Source: Batkoa obscura (lineage: Eukaryota > Entomophthoromycota > Entomophthoromycetes > Entomophthorales > Batkoaceae). From it: DNA of 64,000 nt. Under the pieces are notes generated by a model that did not search any database, was not told the origin of the DNA, and worked only from the letters and a program-made list of their open reading frames with translations. Positions 21,868 through 32,660 of the stretch are shown here, piece after piece; position 1 is the stretch's first letter, and every line of letters begins with the position of its first letter. The translations under genes were made by a program, and so were the position numbers. The stretch spans positions 620,001-684,000 of the forward strand of contig JASVEC010000013.1 of the NCBI GenBank assembly GCA_030770535.1, written 5' to 3'.

Positions 21868-24408
21868 ATGATAGCCTCCATTGAAGCTTCAATAACAAAT
21901 GAAAGTACAAAATTAAAAGCATCAATTAATCATTCGCCTACTTCTTCTACGTCTAGTGGACCAGATACACCCAATTCCAAAAATGAAATGGTACATTTTA
22001 ATAATTTAAAACCCAACGATATTGATGTCACTATTACCAAAACAAAACTTACTAATAATACAATGGCACCAAGTTCACCCTTACATATATCGCCAACAAA
22101 AACAATAGAAATAACGGATAGTATGGATAATAATTATGATCTTGAGAACGAAATTGAAGTTTTACCAGCTAGTTTTATTGCTATGTCACATCAACCCCAA
22201 ATGACTCATAGTGATCCAATTATTAAATTAAAGATACGTTATGTAGCTAAGGACCTTTGGCAAACATTAAGTTTTCCCAATTCAATAACTGTCAGTCAAG
22301 CTAGAGATATTTGTTTATTAAGATGTAATATTTGGAATCCAAATGGTAAAGATAGTGGAAATAATAATTTAATAAAAAGTAATTTATCTATACATTCGGA
22401 TGAGAGTGGCTTAATACAAGATAAAAATTCCAAAGATAAAGGTAGTAAAAGATTAAGTATTCAAAATGAAGCTGTTGATAATAATTGGCGTGGCGATTAC
22501 TCTTTATTTTGGAATGGAGCTGGTCATTGGTTAGATGATTTTCGTCGATTGGATTCTTATAATTTAAGACATTTAGATATATTAGAATTACAAAAAAAAT
22601 CCGATTTTATATTTATACAACCTTCATTGTATTATGAACATTATGCTGAAGGTTATATGTATAAATTAAAAGGTGGTATATCTCCAAGTTGGAAATTAAG
22701 ATGGTTTATTGTACAAGGTAGAGGTATTTGGTATTTCAAAAAAAAGAAAGACAACAATCCTGCTGGTAGTGCTGATTTATCTAGACCTTTTCAAGTTCAA
22801 GAAACTAGTGTTGATTCCCCAAATTCTCCAGATACTAAAGAATCGTGCTTAATTTTACGTTATTCTGAAAAATGTTGGTGGTTAAGAGCTACTTCAGTTG
22901 AAGAATTAGATCATTGGCGACGTATTTTAATTACATTAAATCGTGAAGTTAATGATCATTGTGCGGCTCATCAAACACAAAATCAATTAACTAATAAGGC
23001 TAATAATATCACACGTACATTTTCTAATAGTTTAAGTGAAAGCGGTACAAGTGTTGATAGTGAATTAAAAACACAACGTTCTTTTAATGCCACTTCCATG
23101 AACAGTGGCGACCAAGGAATATCTAGGGGATCAATGCGAATTAAAGCTGGATATATGTTTCGTCGTGCACCAGTAACTCATTCATTCCGTGAAAGGTATT
23201 TTGTATTAAGAGGAAAAGAATTATCATGTTATAAATCGGATCGTTTTGATAAAAGTAAAAATGTAGCTAAAGTGATCTCTTTACATACAGTTGAAATAGC
23301 CCATTATTCCAATCTCGGTAAATATTATTTTAGAATAACGGATAAATCAAGTCAAGAAGAGGAACCTGGTATTGTTTTAAATGGAACCAAAAAAGCAGCA
23401 GGCTCAAAGAAGGGTTCTGATTTTAAATCTATTTTATCATCTACAAGGTCATTGCCTAATAAAGTAGGTTCTTGGATCTCCCAAGGTAATGGTGCTCAAT
23501 TATCTACTGAATATCTTTATGTGGAATCAAGGGAAGACAGTGAAAGTTGGAAGAATGCATTTGAAAGTATATCTGAATTAGAAGTGAGAGAAATTGATAT
23601 TAATGATGTTAAATCTAATTCAAAATCTTTACAATCTGGTACAAGGTCCATCAATACCACCAAAACATCCTCTTCATTTTGGTCTAATTTATCAGGTAAA
23701 GGCTTCCCCAAATTAAGCTTTAGAAAGAATAGTTTGAAAGAAAAGGCAAGGGATTTAACTTCTAATAATAATAATAATCTACAAGTTCAACCTAAATTAG
23801 AAGCTGAAGAACCAGTGATAAGTTATCAAAGCAATAATAGTAAATCCAGTGGTAATCGATTCTCTCAATTTTTAAAATCAAGGGCTGTACCAGCAGATTC
23901 TGCAAGCCCTAAGGGTATTTCTAAAAACAATTTACCACCTTATTTAATGGCCAATATTCACAGTAGTAAAACCAATAACAATGGCTACGATAGTGTAGAT
24001 GAACAATGTAATCCCTCTGAATCCGAATTAAGTCTAGGATTAAGTAACATAGAAGCTGAAGAATTTATTAATGATTCCAATTTATCCATTACTAGTAAAG
24101 ACAGCAACACTCCTTCCTTTTCAGCTAATCGTTCACCTTTAAAGGATCCAAGTTTGACCCCATTAGATCGCTTATTAGCTGAAGATTATAAAGAACGTGA
24201 AAGAATGTTAAGTATCCGTAATGCTCATCATTTTGGTATGCAAAATGGTATGAAACCTAGTGATGCTCAATCCGGTCATTCTTCTACTCCTTCAAGTCAT
24301 TCTAATTCTCAAGCTTCTAATCCAAACGACCCTAACCATACAATCTTAAAGCCTAAATCGTCGCATAAGTTTATTTGGTTTAAAAAGAAGAATAGAAGAA
24401 ATGATTAA
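21868..24408 (+). CDS. Double pleckstrin-homology domain protein
   Basis: Intronless frame of 846 residues. Residues about 118-165 begin KLKIRYVAKDLWQTLSFP and look like a Ras-association/ubiquitin-like fold. PH domain 1 spans about 259-357 (EGYMYKLKGG ... WKLRWFIVQGRGIWYF ... ELDHWRRIL). PH domain 2 spans about 424-570 (KAGYMFRRAPV ... FRERYFVLRGKELSCY ... SESWKNAFESI) and contains a long Gly/Lys/Ser insertion. The rest is Ser/Asn-rich and probably disordered. PH domains bind phosphoinositides or partner proteins, so a membrane-cortex adaptor is inferred; an RA-PH-PH order would fit a Ras effector. TATAAAAT sits at 21852, 16 bp before the ATG. No catalytic domain is visible. Confidence 0.9.
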   Translation: MIASIEASITNESTKLKASINHSPTSSTSSGPDTPNSKNEMVHFNNLKPNDIDVTITKTKLTNNTMAPSSPLHISPTKTIEITDSMDNNYDLENEIEVLPASFIAMSHQPQMTHSDPIIKLKIRYVAKDLWQTLSFPNSITVSQARDICLLRCNIWNPNGKDSGNNNLIKSNLSIHSDESGLIQDKNSKDKGSKRLSIQNEAVDNNWRGDYSLFWNGAGHWLDDFRRLDSYNLRHLDILELQKKSDFIFIQPSLYYEHYAEGYMYKLKGGISPSWKLRWFIVQGRGIWYFKKKKDNNPAGSADLSRPFQVQETSVDSPNSPDTKESCLILRYSEKCWWLRATSVEELDHWRRILITLNREVNDHCAAHQTQNQLTNKANNITRTFSNSLSESGTSVDSELKTQRSFNATSMNSGDQGISRGSMRIKAGYMFRRAPVTHSFRERYFVLRGKELSCYKSDRFDKSKNVAKVISLHTVEIAHYSNLGKYYFRITDKSSQEEEPGIVLNGTKKAAGSKKGSDFKSILSSTRSLPNKVGSWISQGNGAQLSTEYLYVESREDSESWKNAFESISELEVREIDINDVKSNSKSLQSGTRSINTTKTSSSFWSNLSGKGFPKLSFRKNSLKEKARDLTSNNNNNLQVQPKLEAEEPVISYQSNNSKSSGNRFSQFLKSRAVPADSASPKGISKNNLPPYLMANIHSSKTNNNGYDSVDEQCNPSESELSLGLSNIEAEEFINDSNLSITSKDSNTPSFSANRSPLKDPSLTPLDRLLAEDYKERERMLSIRNAHHFGMQNGMKPSDAQSGHSSTPSSHSNSQASNPNDPNHTILKPKSSHKFIWFKKKNRRND

Positions 24409-25648
24409 GAAAGTGGAACAATGAAGGTGGTAGTTTATGTTAGATGTTTTTTAAGTATGAGATACTTGCACGGTTGTGGATAACTTTTTTTTAAAAATAA
24501 CAAATTTAATCTTTTTTTTTATACATAATAAAATTATCTTTTATTTTATTTTTATTTTTATTTTTATTTTTATTTTTATTTTTATTTTATAATAGATTAG
24601 ATTTATTTAAAAAAACGTAATTTCAAACTTTATTTTATGTTATAAAAAGAGTTTTGCTTTAAGTTTAATTTTATCTAGGCTTTTCTTTTGGATTGGTAGA
24701 CGCGGCTGTTCCAACTCTTTTGAGACAAAATTAATTACTTATTTAAGAAAAAAGTAATGGTAAAATCCAACTAAGATATAACGATCAGCCTTCTAAAAAA
24801 GTGATTATATAAATAATTTGATTACAAAATCATCGCTAAACAATAGAAAAAGAGTTACAACAGGTGTAAGCAGATTTTTATTTAAGCTGAAACTTGATTA
24901 AAATTTAGCTCAACTCACCAGTAATTTTACCCGATTTGTTAGCAATTTTGAAAATACCTGGCTAAAAAAAGGATTTTTAAACTCAAATGATCAAATCAAA
25001 ACTTTATAATATTTGAAATTTTATAAATTTATTTATCAAAATAAAAAAATAGATAATAAATGGTCGTTGAGGGGATTAGGTTTTTATGAAATAACCCCTC
25101 CGTTGGTTTATCTTGTATTGTACTACCATAAGGTGAAGCTGAGCCCTTATGATTACAAAATTAAAAACTTAAAAAATCATTAAATCCTCTATAAATAAAT
25201 ATTAACTTTGACAATCTTATTTATCACTAATTTACCAGGTTAATTACTACTTTAAAAAAAAACCCCCAAATTAAAGTTAATATAAATACTTTCATGTCAA
25301 TAAGTCTATTTCATATTTAATGTCTATATCGAATTATAGAAAATTTATTTTTGTATTTTTAATATTTAATACTTTGAATCTTGGAAGTTTATTACCAAAG
25401 CTAGTCAAAAATACAAAATAAAATGGTTTACTATTTACTTATATTAAAATAAATTCTAAAATAGTCATAACGTATAATAAATTACTTGTATATACCTTAT
25501 TTAAGATTGAATTTTGATAAAGTCATAATTGTTAGACTAAACATGTTAAAAATTTTGACTGTGTATCGTTTAATAAAAAATATTTATGGATAAATTTTAT
25601 CTATAATTATAAATGCTGTAAAATAGAAATGAAAATAGTAATGTGTTC
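24409..25648. other. Intergenic
   Basis: About 1.2 kb without a recognised gene; contains the pentamer repeat at 24541. Confidence 0.5.
24541..24590 (+). repeat. (ATTTT)n repeat
   Basis: About eight ATTTTT/ATTTT units shortly after the stop codon of the PH protein, likely in its 3' UTR region. Confidence 0.85.
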
Positions 25649-25807
25649 TCAATTGAAAGCAATACGATATCTAGATGGAATTATTTCTCCAGATGGTGGA
25701 GAGTATTCGCCATTAAGGTTAGAATCTTGGTTAAGGTCTTGAGGTAAAGCAAGAGATGCATTGATATAAGCAAGAAGAATAACTAAAAAGTAGAAGTCCA
25801 TTTTCAT
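25649..25807 (-). CDS. Candidate small secreted peptide, 52 residues
   Basis: ATG at 25807. Residues 1-20 form a textbook signal peptide (MKMDFYFLVILLAYINASLA, cleavage expected after ALA or SLA). The predicted mature part is 32 residues, acidic and Pro/Ser-containing, with no Cys, ending in RYRIAF and Asn. A TTATATAA lies about 30 bp upstream. The frame is too short to be certain, but a signal peptide plus a TATA element at the right distance is unlikely by chance. It could instead be the first exon of a longer gene. No family recognised. Confidence 0.5.
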   Translation of the reverse strand: MKMDFYFLVILLAYINASLALPQDLNQDSNLNGEYSPPSGEIIPSRYRIAFN

Positions 25808-26493
25808 TTTTAATAATTCTCATAGTAAAAATTCTTGGTTATATAATTTATTAGTACAATGTTAAACTAATTTAAGTAATAATAGTTAAATAAAGAAGAC
25901 ACTCTTTATAAAATTTCAAGGAGGATGGTGAAATGTTTTTTGATCCTATTAACCTTTATCTCTTTTTCTTTAACTAAGCTTTGCCTTTACCTTTACCTTT
26001 ATTAAAAGATTCTATTTGTTACATCAAAATTTATTTGTTTATGAAACCGAATTATTTCTTTACCCCTTAAATAAAAATAAATTTTATCAAATAGAATAGT
26101 AAATTTGAGTCATTTTTAGAAACTATTAGAGTACAAAAATATAAATACATTAATAATCGAATTTCATAGTTTATAGTGTATACAAGTACAATATAGGAAT
26201 ATAGAGCAGATTTTATTTGACTATTTATGGAACTCACGTTTGATTTCCGTTACATCCAATTAATGTGTCTTTTTGCATCAAAAAACTGATTATAGCTATA
26301 TTCATTTTCATCAAAAATTCCATAACAAAAAGGATTGTTAAATTTTATATAATTAATATAAAATATAGTAAAAAGTTCCAGTTATAATAATCTACAACAA
26401 TAAACTACAATTAAGTAATGTATTTTTTCACATTTTTTATAATTTAAAACTAGATACTAATAAAATTTACAATCTTGAAAAAAAAATTAATTA
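25808..26493. other. Intergenic
   Basis: AT-rich spacer with no recognised gene; its left end is the promoter side of the small secreted peptide frame. Confidence 0.4.
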
Positions 26494-26600
26494 GGCTTCC
26501 CTGAGGGATTCAAACCCCCATCTTAGGAGTTAGCTATATATAATAATTACATGTAATTTCATAAAGTGACCTATATACCACTAGTTGTACTGGTGGGGCT
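26494..26600 (-). pseudogene. tRNA-derived relic, relative of 13896-13986
   Basis: Reverse strand reads an A-box-like CAGTACAACTAGTGG and a B-box-like GGGTTTGAATCCC with the same TAGG/CCTAAGATG anticodon-stem wording as the copy at 13896. The acceptor stem no longer pairs and the segment between the halves is longer. It looks like a decayed copy. Confidence 0.5.
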
Positions 26601-26833
26601 GTTTTTTGATAAGGACAATTTAGGATTATATTTAAATAAGAACATTTATGACTTTTATTATTGCTAGATTTCAGAAAATAATTTAGATTTTTTAGTTAGT
26701 GTTTGATAATTTTATAAAACTAGAGAAAAATAGCATTATAGGTAAAAATTTACCTAAATTAAATAAAAGCAGTTATTTCCAAATGTAAAAAAATATTCTA
26801 ATATAACAAAATATTTTAATAATAGCAACTTTA

Positions 26834-27920
26834 CTAAATGATCAAATTCATTTTAAACACACCACGTACCGAATTAAACCCAATTAGCTGTTTACCATCC
26901 TAAAGAAAGCACTCAATCATCAAAACAAAAACAAAAAGGATAAACTTACCTTTACTGCCTCTACCAATTGTTTTTTGTCAATCACCCCTTCTTGGAACTC
27001 TTTGTCATTCTCCAATAGATATGCTCTTTTAGTTCCCATAAGTACCCCTAAACAACAAAATTATAAACCAACCAAACTTAAATGAATAATAAATTTTTAA
27101 CCTACCGCATTCTAGTTTAGGTGTAATAAACTTCTTTTGACCATCAACTTCCACTTCTAAAGCCAAATTGGCGATGCTTGTTTCGGTAATTTCATTGTTA
27201 TGATTATACAAGATGACATCAAATAATCCGTTCTCTGGCTTATTAATACCTAATGAATAAAAGTAGTATAAGTTAACAATATAGTAGTATATCATTCAGT
27301 TAAATATAGCTTACCCATCCTTTCTCTCGATTGATTATAAACATCTCTTAAAGTGGTTTTGTAATATAAATAAGGATTATCTTTGTCTATTGGAGCAGAG
27401 TCCAGTTTCACATTGACTGTTGGTATTTTACCAAGTTCTATTTTATTTTGATGTTATTAAATTTTAAAAAATATGCTATGTAATTAATCCCACCATTACT
27501 CATTGGCTCTTGATTAGCAACTTGAATTTCATAAGTGCCATCGTGAGAGAGTAATAACCTTATCTATTAGTATTGCATTAATCAATTGTATTTCTCAACT
27601 TATTCCCACTTACTCTAAATCTCTGTATTTTTTTCACTTCTTGCCCATCTTTATAGAAAGAATAGTAGACTGAATTAGATTCTTGAAATTTGAATTCTTC
27701 AATCTTAGCATCAACAGCTTGACGAAGCTTAATAAAATCAAGCTTTACGCCCAGTTGAAAATTGGCAATACTCTTCTGTAATCTAGCTAAATGATATGGC
27801 CAGAGTTCGATGTCTGAAAAGTGTTAGTTAATGGATTAATATTGAGTTTATTATAATACCATCTTTATCAGACTCGTAAAGCATTGTTTCAAGTAGCTTA
27901 AATGGAACGGATTGTAACAT
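26834..27920 (-). CDS. Class IV aminotransferase, aminodeoxychorismate-lyase type
   Basis: Seven exons (complement 26834-26899, 26950-27047, 27106-27249, 27315-27437, 27500-27563, 27614-27813, 27860-27920); introns 46-65 nt, all phases join, 251 residues. The order of conserved blocks matches the PLP fold-type IV family: LLETMLYESD near the start, YHLARLQKS, RFRIRLLLSHDGTYE, then LYYKTTLRDVYN carrying the PLP-binding Lys, then ITETSIANLALEV, CGVLMGTKRAYLL and finally LIGFNSVRGV. These blocks are typical of bacterial PabC and fungal homologues, which release pyruvate from aminodeoxychorismate to give p-aminobenzoate for folate. A branched-chain or D-amino-acid aminotransferase specificity cannot be ruled out. 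Confidence 0.85.
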
Positions 27921-28506
27921 TTTTGTATGAAAAATAAAAATAAGAAAGAAATTTATGAGAGTATTTTATATTTTTTGACTTTATTTTGAATTTTAGGCTA
28001 TTCTTTGTCATTTCTTGGACTATTGGTGGATGGATTAGCCTCTATTCAGGATTTTATTCAGTTTTAATGTGCTAAATACAGGCTAAAATTTAATTGTTAA
28101 ATTGAAGAATTTGTTCAAGTATGAATGTCAATATTTTAAAAAATATCTAAAACAAAAAAATCAGAACAAAATAATAGTTCTTCTATTTCCTCCTCCTATT
28201 TTAAAAAGGTAACCTCGCTTTTTAATTAACAAATCTAAAAATAATCCAGAATCCTTAATTCTATTTAGAGCTATAAAACAATGTGACTCCTAGCTATCCT
28301 TTGAAATGTTTTTTTCATTAAAATATTAAAGCATTAAAATCATGAATATAAATAACTTTATAAAATGGAAATAAATGATTGGTACCACATTTCACAAATA
28401 ATGTCAAAAGCAAACAATTTAATTAATAATCTATGATAACACCAATCTATATAAACTCAATAAAAAAATACAAATTGATATAAACTAGCACATAATAATT
28501 TCAAAT
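27921..28506. other. Divergent promoter region
   Basis: About 590 bp between the starts of the aminotransferase (minus) and the acetyltransferase (plus). No repeat or further gene seen. Confidence 0.5.
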
Positions 28507-29160
28507 ATGGAAAACTACATCAAAGACAAAGTTGAATTCGATAGCTTAAACGAAAAGCAAAGAATGATCAAGGGGTATCCATACCAACCTAATGATCCTC
28601 AACTATGCGAAGATCGCCTCAAGGCACGCGAATGGATGAAAAAGTACAATACTACTGAAGCTAAGGATATAGAGTTACGTAAGAAGATGGTATCCCAACT
28701 CTTTGGTAGTGTTAAAGACAACAATGCTTTTATTGAACCTGACTTTAAGGTCGATTATGGGTACAATATATTCGTAGGTAAAAAATAGTTGATTTACTAT
28801 TTAACTCGATCTAATAGTTTATTTCTCCCATTAGGAAGCAACTTTCAAATGAATTACAACTGTATCATTTTAGATGTTTCTACCGTAACCATTGGTGATA
28901 ACTGTTTTATCGCACCAAACGTACACATTTATACAGCTACTCATCCTATCGAACCTAAGTTAAGACTTGAGTTTGAGTTTGCTAAACCAGTCAAGATAGG
29001 GAATAACTGCTGGATTGGTGGAAATGTCACCATCTGTCCTGGGGTAACTATTGGAAACGGAGTGACTATTGGTGCAGGATCAGTCGTAGTTAAAGATGTA
29101 CCAGATAATGTAGTAGTAGCTGGAAATCCAGCCAAGGTTATTAAGCGTATTGAAGAATAA
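28507..29160 (+). CDS. Maltose/galactoside O-acetyltransferase family (LbH fold)
   Basis: Two exons, 28507-28777 and 28835-29160, joined by a 57-nt intron, give 198 residues. The N-terminal Mac domain ([21 protein letters not shown]) precedes the left-handed beta-helix with its hexapeptide repeats ([46 protein letters not shown], and then [11 protein letters not shown]). The catalytic His is in YTATHPIEP. The enzyme moves an acetyl group from acetyl-CoA to a sugar hydroxyl and works as a trimer. The family is mainly bacterial, also common in fungi. Bacterial ancestry with later gain of a spliceosomal intron is possible but not shown here. Confidence 0.92.
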
Positions 29161-29253
29161 TGATAAGTTTTTTCTAAATTGATCTTTTTTACAAATAAAT
29201 TAATTAAAAAAATTCAACATCATTTATAAATTAAATTTATTTTCTTCTATACT

Positions 29254-30135
29254 TTAACAAAATGGATTGTTCTTTTTAAGTTTAAACTTTTTACTTGCTC
29301 GTTCATATGGCTTATAACAGAAATTGGAACCCATGATTCTATACCTGAAAGATTTAACTTGAATCTCAAACTCACTATTGTTTTTTGGTATTACTAAAAT
29401 AAACATTAAACGAAATCAACAAATAAAAAATAATATATTCCTTACTAATAACTTTATCATCCCTTTGTATCATCTTAAATACGTTTTTAGTTTCTTGAAT
29501 TACAATCCCCTGCTTCCCAATTAAACTTGGATTCGTCGACCTTATGACTAATAAATGGTAAGTTGTTATCACTTCTAATATATACGCTCTAACTTACCTT
29601 TTAATATCGATCCATGATAATCCATCTTTAGTAACTGATTTTTAATCTTTTCCTTCCCTTCATTACAAACCAGCTCATCTACATACTGTTGCCACAGCTT
29701 GTTCAGTGGGACAAAATACTCATATCTATTTAAAACCAAGATCAAAATTTAACTTTTTGTTTCTTATATTTAAACTTTACTTTTTAGCTTCCTCTGGTAT
29801 CTCATAGATCCCTGATTCCCTCTTTTCTTTACATGTCAACGGCTTTGCTTTCTTCATCTTTTTAACTACTCCAAGTATTCGCTTCTTCTCCTTACTTTTA
29901 ATCAAGCTCATCCCACTGAGATGCACTATTTTATTTTCTACTTTTTCTTTAAACACCTTTTCAAATTCATCGGTTTGTAGTAGCGTTTGCTTTACCCAGG
30001 TTTTTAAATAATTGCCTTCATCTTCCTAGTTTATGTGGTTATTAGATGATGTTGAACGTTAAGTCGAGATTGAGTTACTTTTGGTTTACTGTTTATGTTC
30101 AGTCTCTGATATAAATTAGCTTGATTTGGGTTCAT
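29254..30135 (-). CDS. POP4: RNase P/MRP subunit Pop4 (Rpp29)
   Basis: Five exons (complement 29254-29393, 29446-29547, 29598-29725, 29781-30025, 30079-30135) with introns of 50-55 nt, giving 223 residues. The family blocks are clear: FVPLNKLWQQYVDEL, LLKMDYHGSILKVIRS, LIGKQGIVIQETKNVFKMI, and near the end YRIMGSNFCYKPYERASKKF. The N-terminal third is Lys-rich, as in other Pop4 proteins. Pop4 binds the RNase P and RNase MRP RNAs in the nucleus for tRNA 5' processing and rRNA processing. Its stop lies about 95 bp from the convergent acetyltransferase stop. The first exon (MNPNQANLYQRLNINSKPK) is inferred from splice phase and is less certain. Confidence 0.9.
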
Positions 30136-30919
30136 GGTTATGAACTTGTCAAGATAAAGTTAATAGAAAATTGGGCTTATAAAAGAAGATTAGGATTTAA
30201 GCCAATGAAATGGGAATATTTTAGATTTTCTGTTTTAGTGCAAATTTTGAGCATCGCTTTTGGTCTCTTGAATGTTATTTTATGTATAATGAAAACAGTG
30301 TGATAAGTACAGTATTTTAATGAAGTGAATAGGAAGTATACGCCTTTGTTATTATATTACTGTTAAAAATCCAAAGTCAGCTAGTTAAAATCCATACCTC
30401 CTATTAAACTCTCCCTGTCTGGATTTTTAAGCCCAGCTAGCCAATCGTTTCTCACTTCTTAAATTGTAATTTTAGCTATAATTTTTAATGCAGCATATAG
30501 CAAACTGGCCAATAAAATGGGACTCATTTAAAGTTTGAATTGAATGGGAGATATTTGATCATCAATCGAGAAATTCTAAAAATTCATTTCAAACAAAAAA
30601 TTGAATTAAATAGTGTGAATTTTAGAATATGATAAGAGTTTGTTGGTAGACTTAAAGCTCTTAGTGAGGATTGAATGAGAGAATGAGAATAATAGTAATA
30701 ATATTAATATTATTAATCAAGTAAATACGTTGGCATTTAATTCTCAATAGAGAGAGAAAGAGAAGCAAGGATGGATAGAGCTATAAATAAAGGTTAAAAA
30801 AGAATTAAGTCAAGTTTAGTTTTCAAATTTTTATTTACATGAACTAACCTTTAAAACTTGAATAAGAACATTTAATACAGAAATTCATAATCAAACAATC
30901 ATTCTACTAAAAAAATAAA
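30136..30919. other. Divergent spacer between Pop4 and the Cys-rich GPI protein
   Basis: A 60-codon plus-strand frame starting at 30121 overlaps the first Pop4 exon on the opposite strand and shows no domain. No other feature recognised. Confidence 0.4.
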
Positions 30920-31788
30920 ATGATAATTAACTTGTCACTTTTATTTTATTTTTTATTTCTAATTCAAGCCAGCAGCACCAAGGAAAAAGCGAGCAATATC
31001 AATAAACATGTAAACAAAATCAATAAAAATGAACTATCTAAATTAGTTAAAGGTAACTTCAAAAGTTAATTTGATTGAAAGTTTTATTAATAAAAACAAT
31101 AGCTGGTTTGGGATGCGCATGTAGCGATTCCGACTTCCTGTGCATCACTCAGTGTATTCAGGGCAGGATACTGACGCAAGGTAAGTTAACGCTCAGTTAG
31201 ATAATAGAAAAAATTAAATTAAATTAAATTCCTTTTTTAGCCCAAGAGCACATTGATTGTTCAGTTGCATGTCAAACAGGAGGTGGGGATGTATCAGGCT
31301 GTCTGTTAAACTGTCAGTCCAATTTTTATTCTAAGATCACGGAACCAGTTAACGCTGAATTGACGCCGACAGATATAAATCAAACTGAAAAGACAAGTCA
31401 AACTGAGGAGGCAAGTGAGACTTCAACCGATGGTGAAAAAGAGGAAGAAAGTAAAACAGAAGAAGAGCATTCAACAGAAGAAGCTAGTCCAACGGAGGAA
31501 CCAACAAATGTTGAAGAAACATCAAGCGCAGAAGAAACATCAAGTGATGATGAACCTACAAAAACAACGGAATCAACCAGTACAGATGAGGAAACAGAAA
31601 CAGAAACAGAAACAGAAACAGAAAGCACAAACATAAATACAGAAACTCTGATGCCCAATAATAAATCAAATAATGATGAGCCCGAGTTTGATATTGGAAG
31701 CTTGATCTCTGGAACAACACATTGTAATGTAAATCATTTCTTACTCATAGTTAATTTTAGTTTGCTTAGTTGTTTTTTGTGGCAGTGA
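30920..31788 (+). CDS. Secreted 8-Cys, Glu/Thr-rich, GPI-type surface protein
   Basis: Three exons, 30920-31052, 31103-31180, 31241-31788, give 252 residues. There is a signal peptide (MIINLSLLFYFLFLIQASS), a linker, then a compact domain with eight Cys spread over exons 2 and 3. Their spacing is C-x-C-x6-C-x3-C, then C-x3-C and C-x3-C. A long Glu/Thr/Ser stalk follows with an ET dipeptide run near residues 180-190, probably heavily O-glycosylated, then a C-terminal hydrophobic tail after a Cys/Asn segment, as expected for GPI anchoring. A cell-wall or surface role is inferred. The Cys pattern is not the CFEM pattern and I do not recognise the domain. Confidence 0.72.
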
Positions 31789-32380
31789 TGAATAAGTACA
31801 GCTGGTTGATGGTTCTTATAAATAAACTTTGTATACTTTTTATTATTGAGGTTGAAAATTTATTTAATTTGTAGATCTGAAAATTTAATTTATTGGATAA
31901 TGTTAAGTTATTTTGGTGGATTTATAGGTGCTTATGGACGATATTGTTTATATCATTTCTTTATTTATTTTCTTGTTTTCTACTTCTTTCTTATGGCACC
32001 CCTGATTATGATCAATTCCCTTAACGATATGGCGGCTGTTTTGATGATAACTTTATGGCCGGCTATCAATATTGATTATAAACTACAAGATAATCAATAC
32101 TGCTAAGTATCATTTCTAAAGGCCAAAATATAGTTTCAAATATAAACATAAAAAGTGGAGGTATTTTTTAAATTATGTAGGTTGAATTCTTAATAACCTA
32201 TCATTTTTGATTATATGATGAATTAATAAGGGTTTACCAAATATACCAAAGTAGTGATTTAAAAAATTACTAATAGACTAATAAATTGGAATGATTGATT
32301 CCTATTATCATGAATTGCGTTTAGATGCAAAAGAAATATTTTGACTTATTACTTGCTTCATTCAAGTGTGAATAAAGTGA
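31789..32380. other. Intergenic
   Basis: A hydrophobic frame around 31846-32106 contains membrane-like segments but no recognised family and no plausible ATG context; not called. Confidence 0.4.
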
Positions 32381-32660
32381 GGTGGTGGTCAAGAACGGTA
32401 AAAACCTTTTGCATATTTTTGTTTGTTTTATGGTTAAAAAAATGCTAATCAAAAAAAACAATCAAAGAGCTCAAAAGCTTTGAAAAATAATCTGTATATG
32501 GCAAAGATTAGGACTAGCGTTAGGGAGGTTAGGATAGGGTTTAATTTTTGATTAGTTAAAATGGATTAATCAGCTTCTGTGCACTTAATGTTAAAAGTTA
32601 ATTCTTTATCAAAAGGAATAAAAATTCGCAAAAAGGTCCCTACTGTTTTTGACCACCACC
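32381..32660 (+). mobile_element. Family B inverted-repeat element, copy 1
   Basis: About 280 bp bounded by GGTGGTGGTC and GACCACCACC. The similarity of the two ends extends inwards (AGGTCCCTACTGTTTTTGACC versus GGTCAAGAACGGTAAAAACCT). Non-coding. It is the reverse complement of the element at 39119-39445. Confidence 0.75.

Noticed and set aside
28941-29135. Minus-strand 64-codon frame
   Set aside because: Shadow of the hexapeptide-repeat part of the acetyltransferase.
30121-30303. 60-codon frame with a membrane-like end
   Set aside because: Non-ATG start, overlaps the first exon of Pop4 on the other strand, no domain or conserved motif.
31398-31658. Minus-strand and second plus-strand frames opposite the Glu/Thr stalk
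   Set aside because: They are shadows of the repetitive stalk codons of the GPI protein; composition is simply the complement of GAA/ACA repeats.
31846-32106. Hydrophobic 86-codon frame considered as a receptor fragment
   Set aside because: It does not align with the two receptor-like relics and has no other supporting feature.
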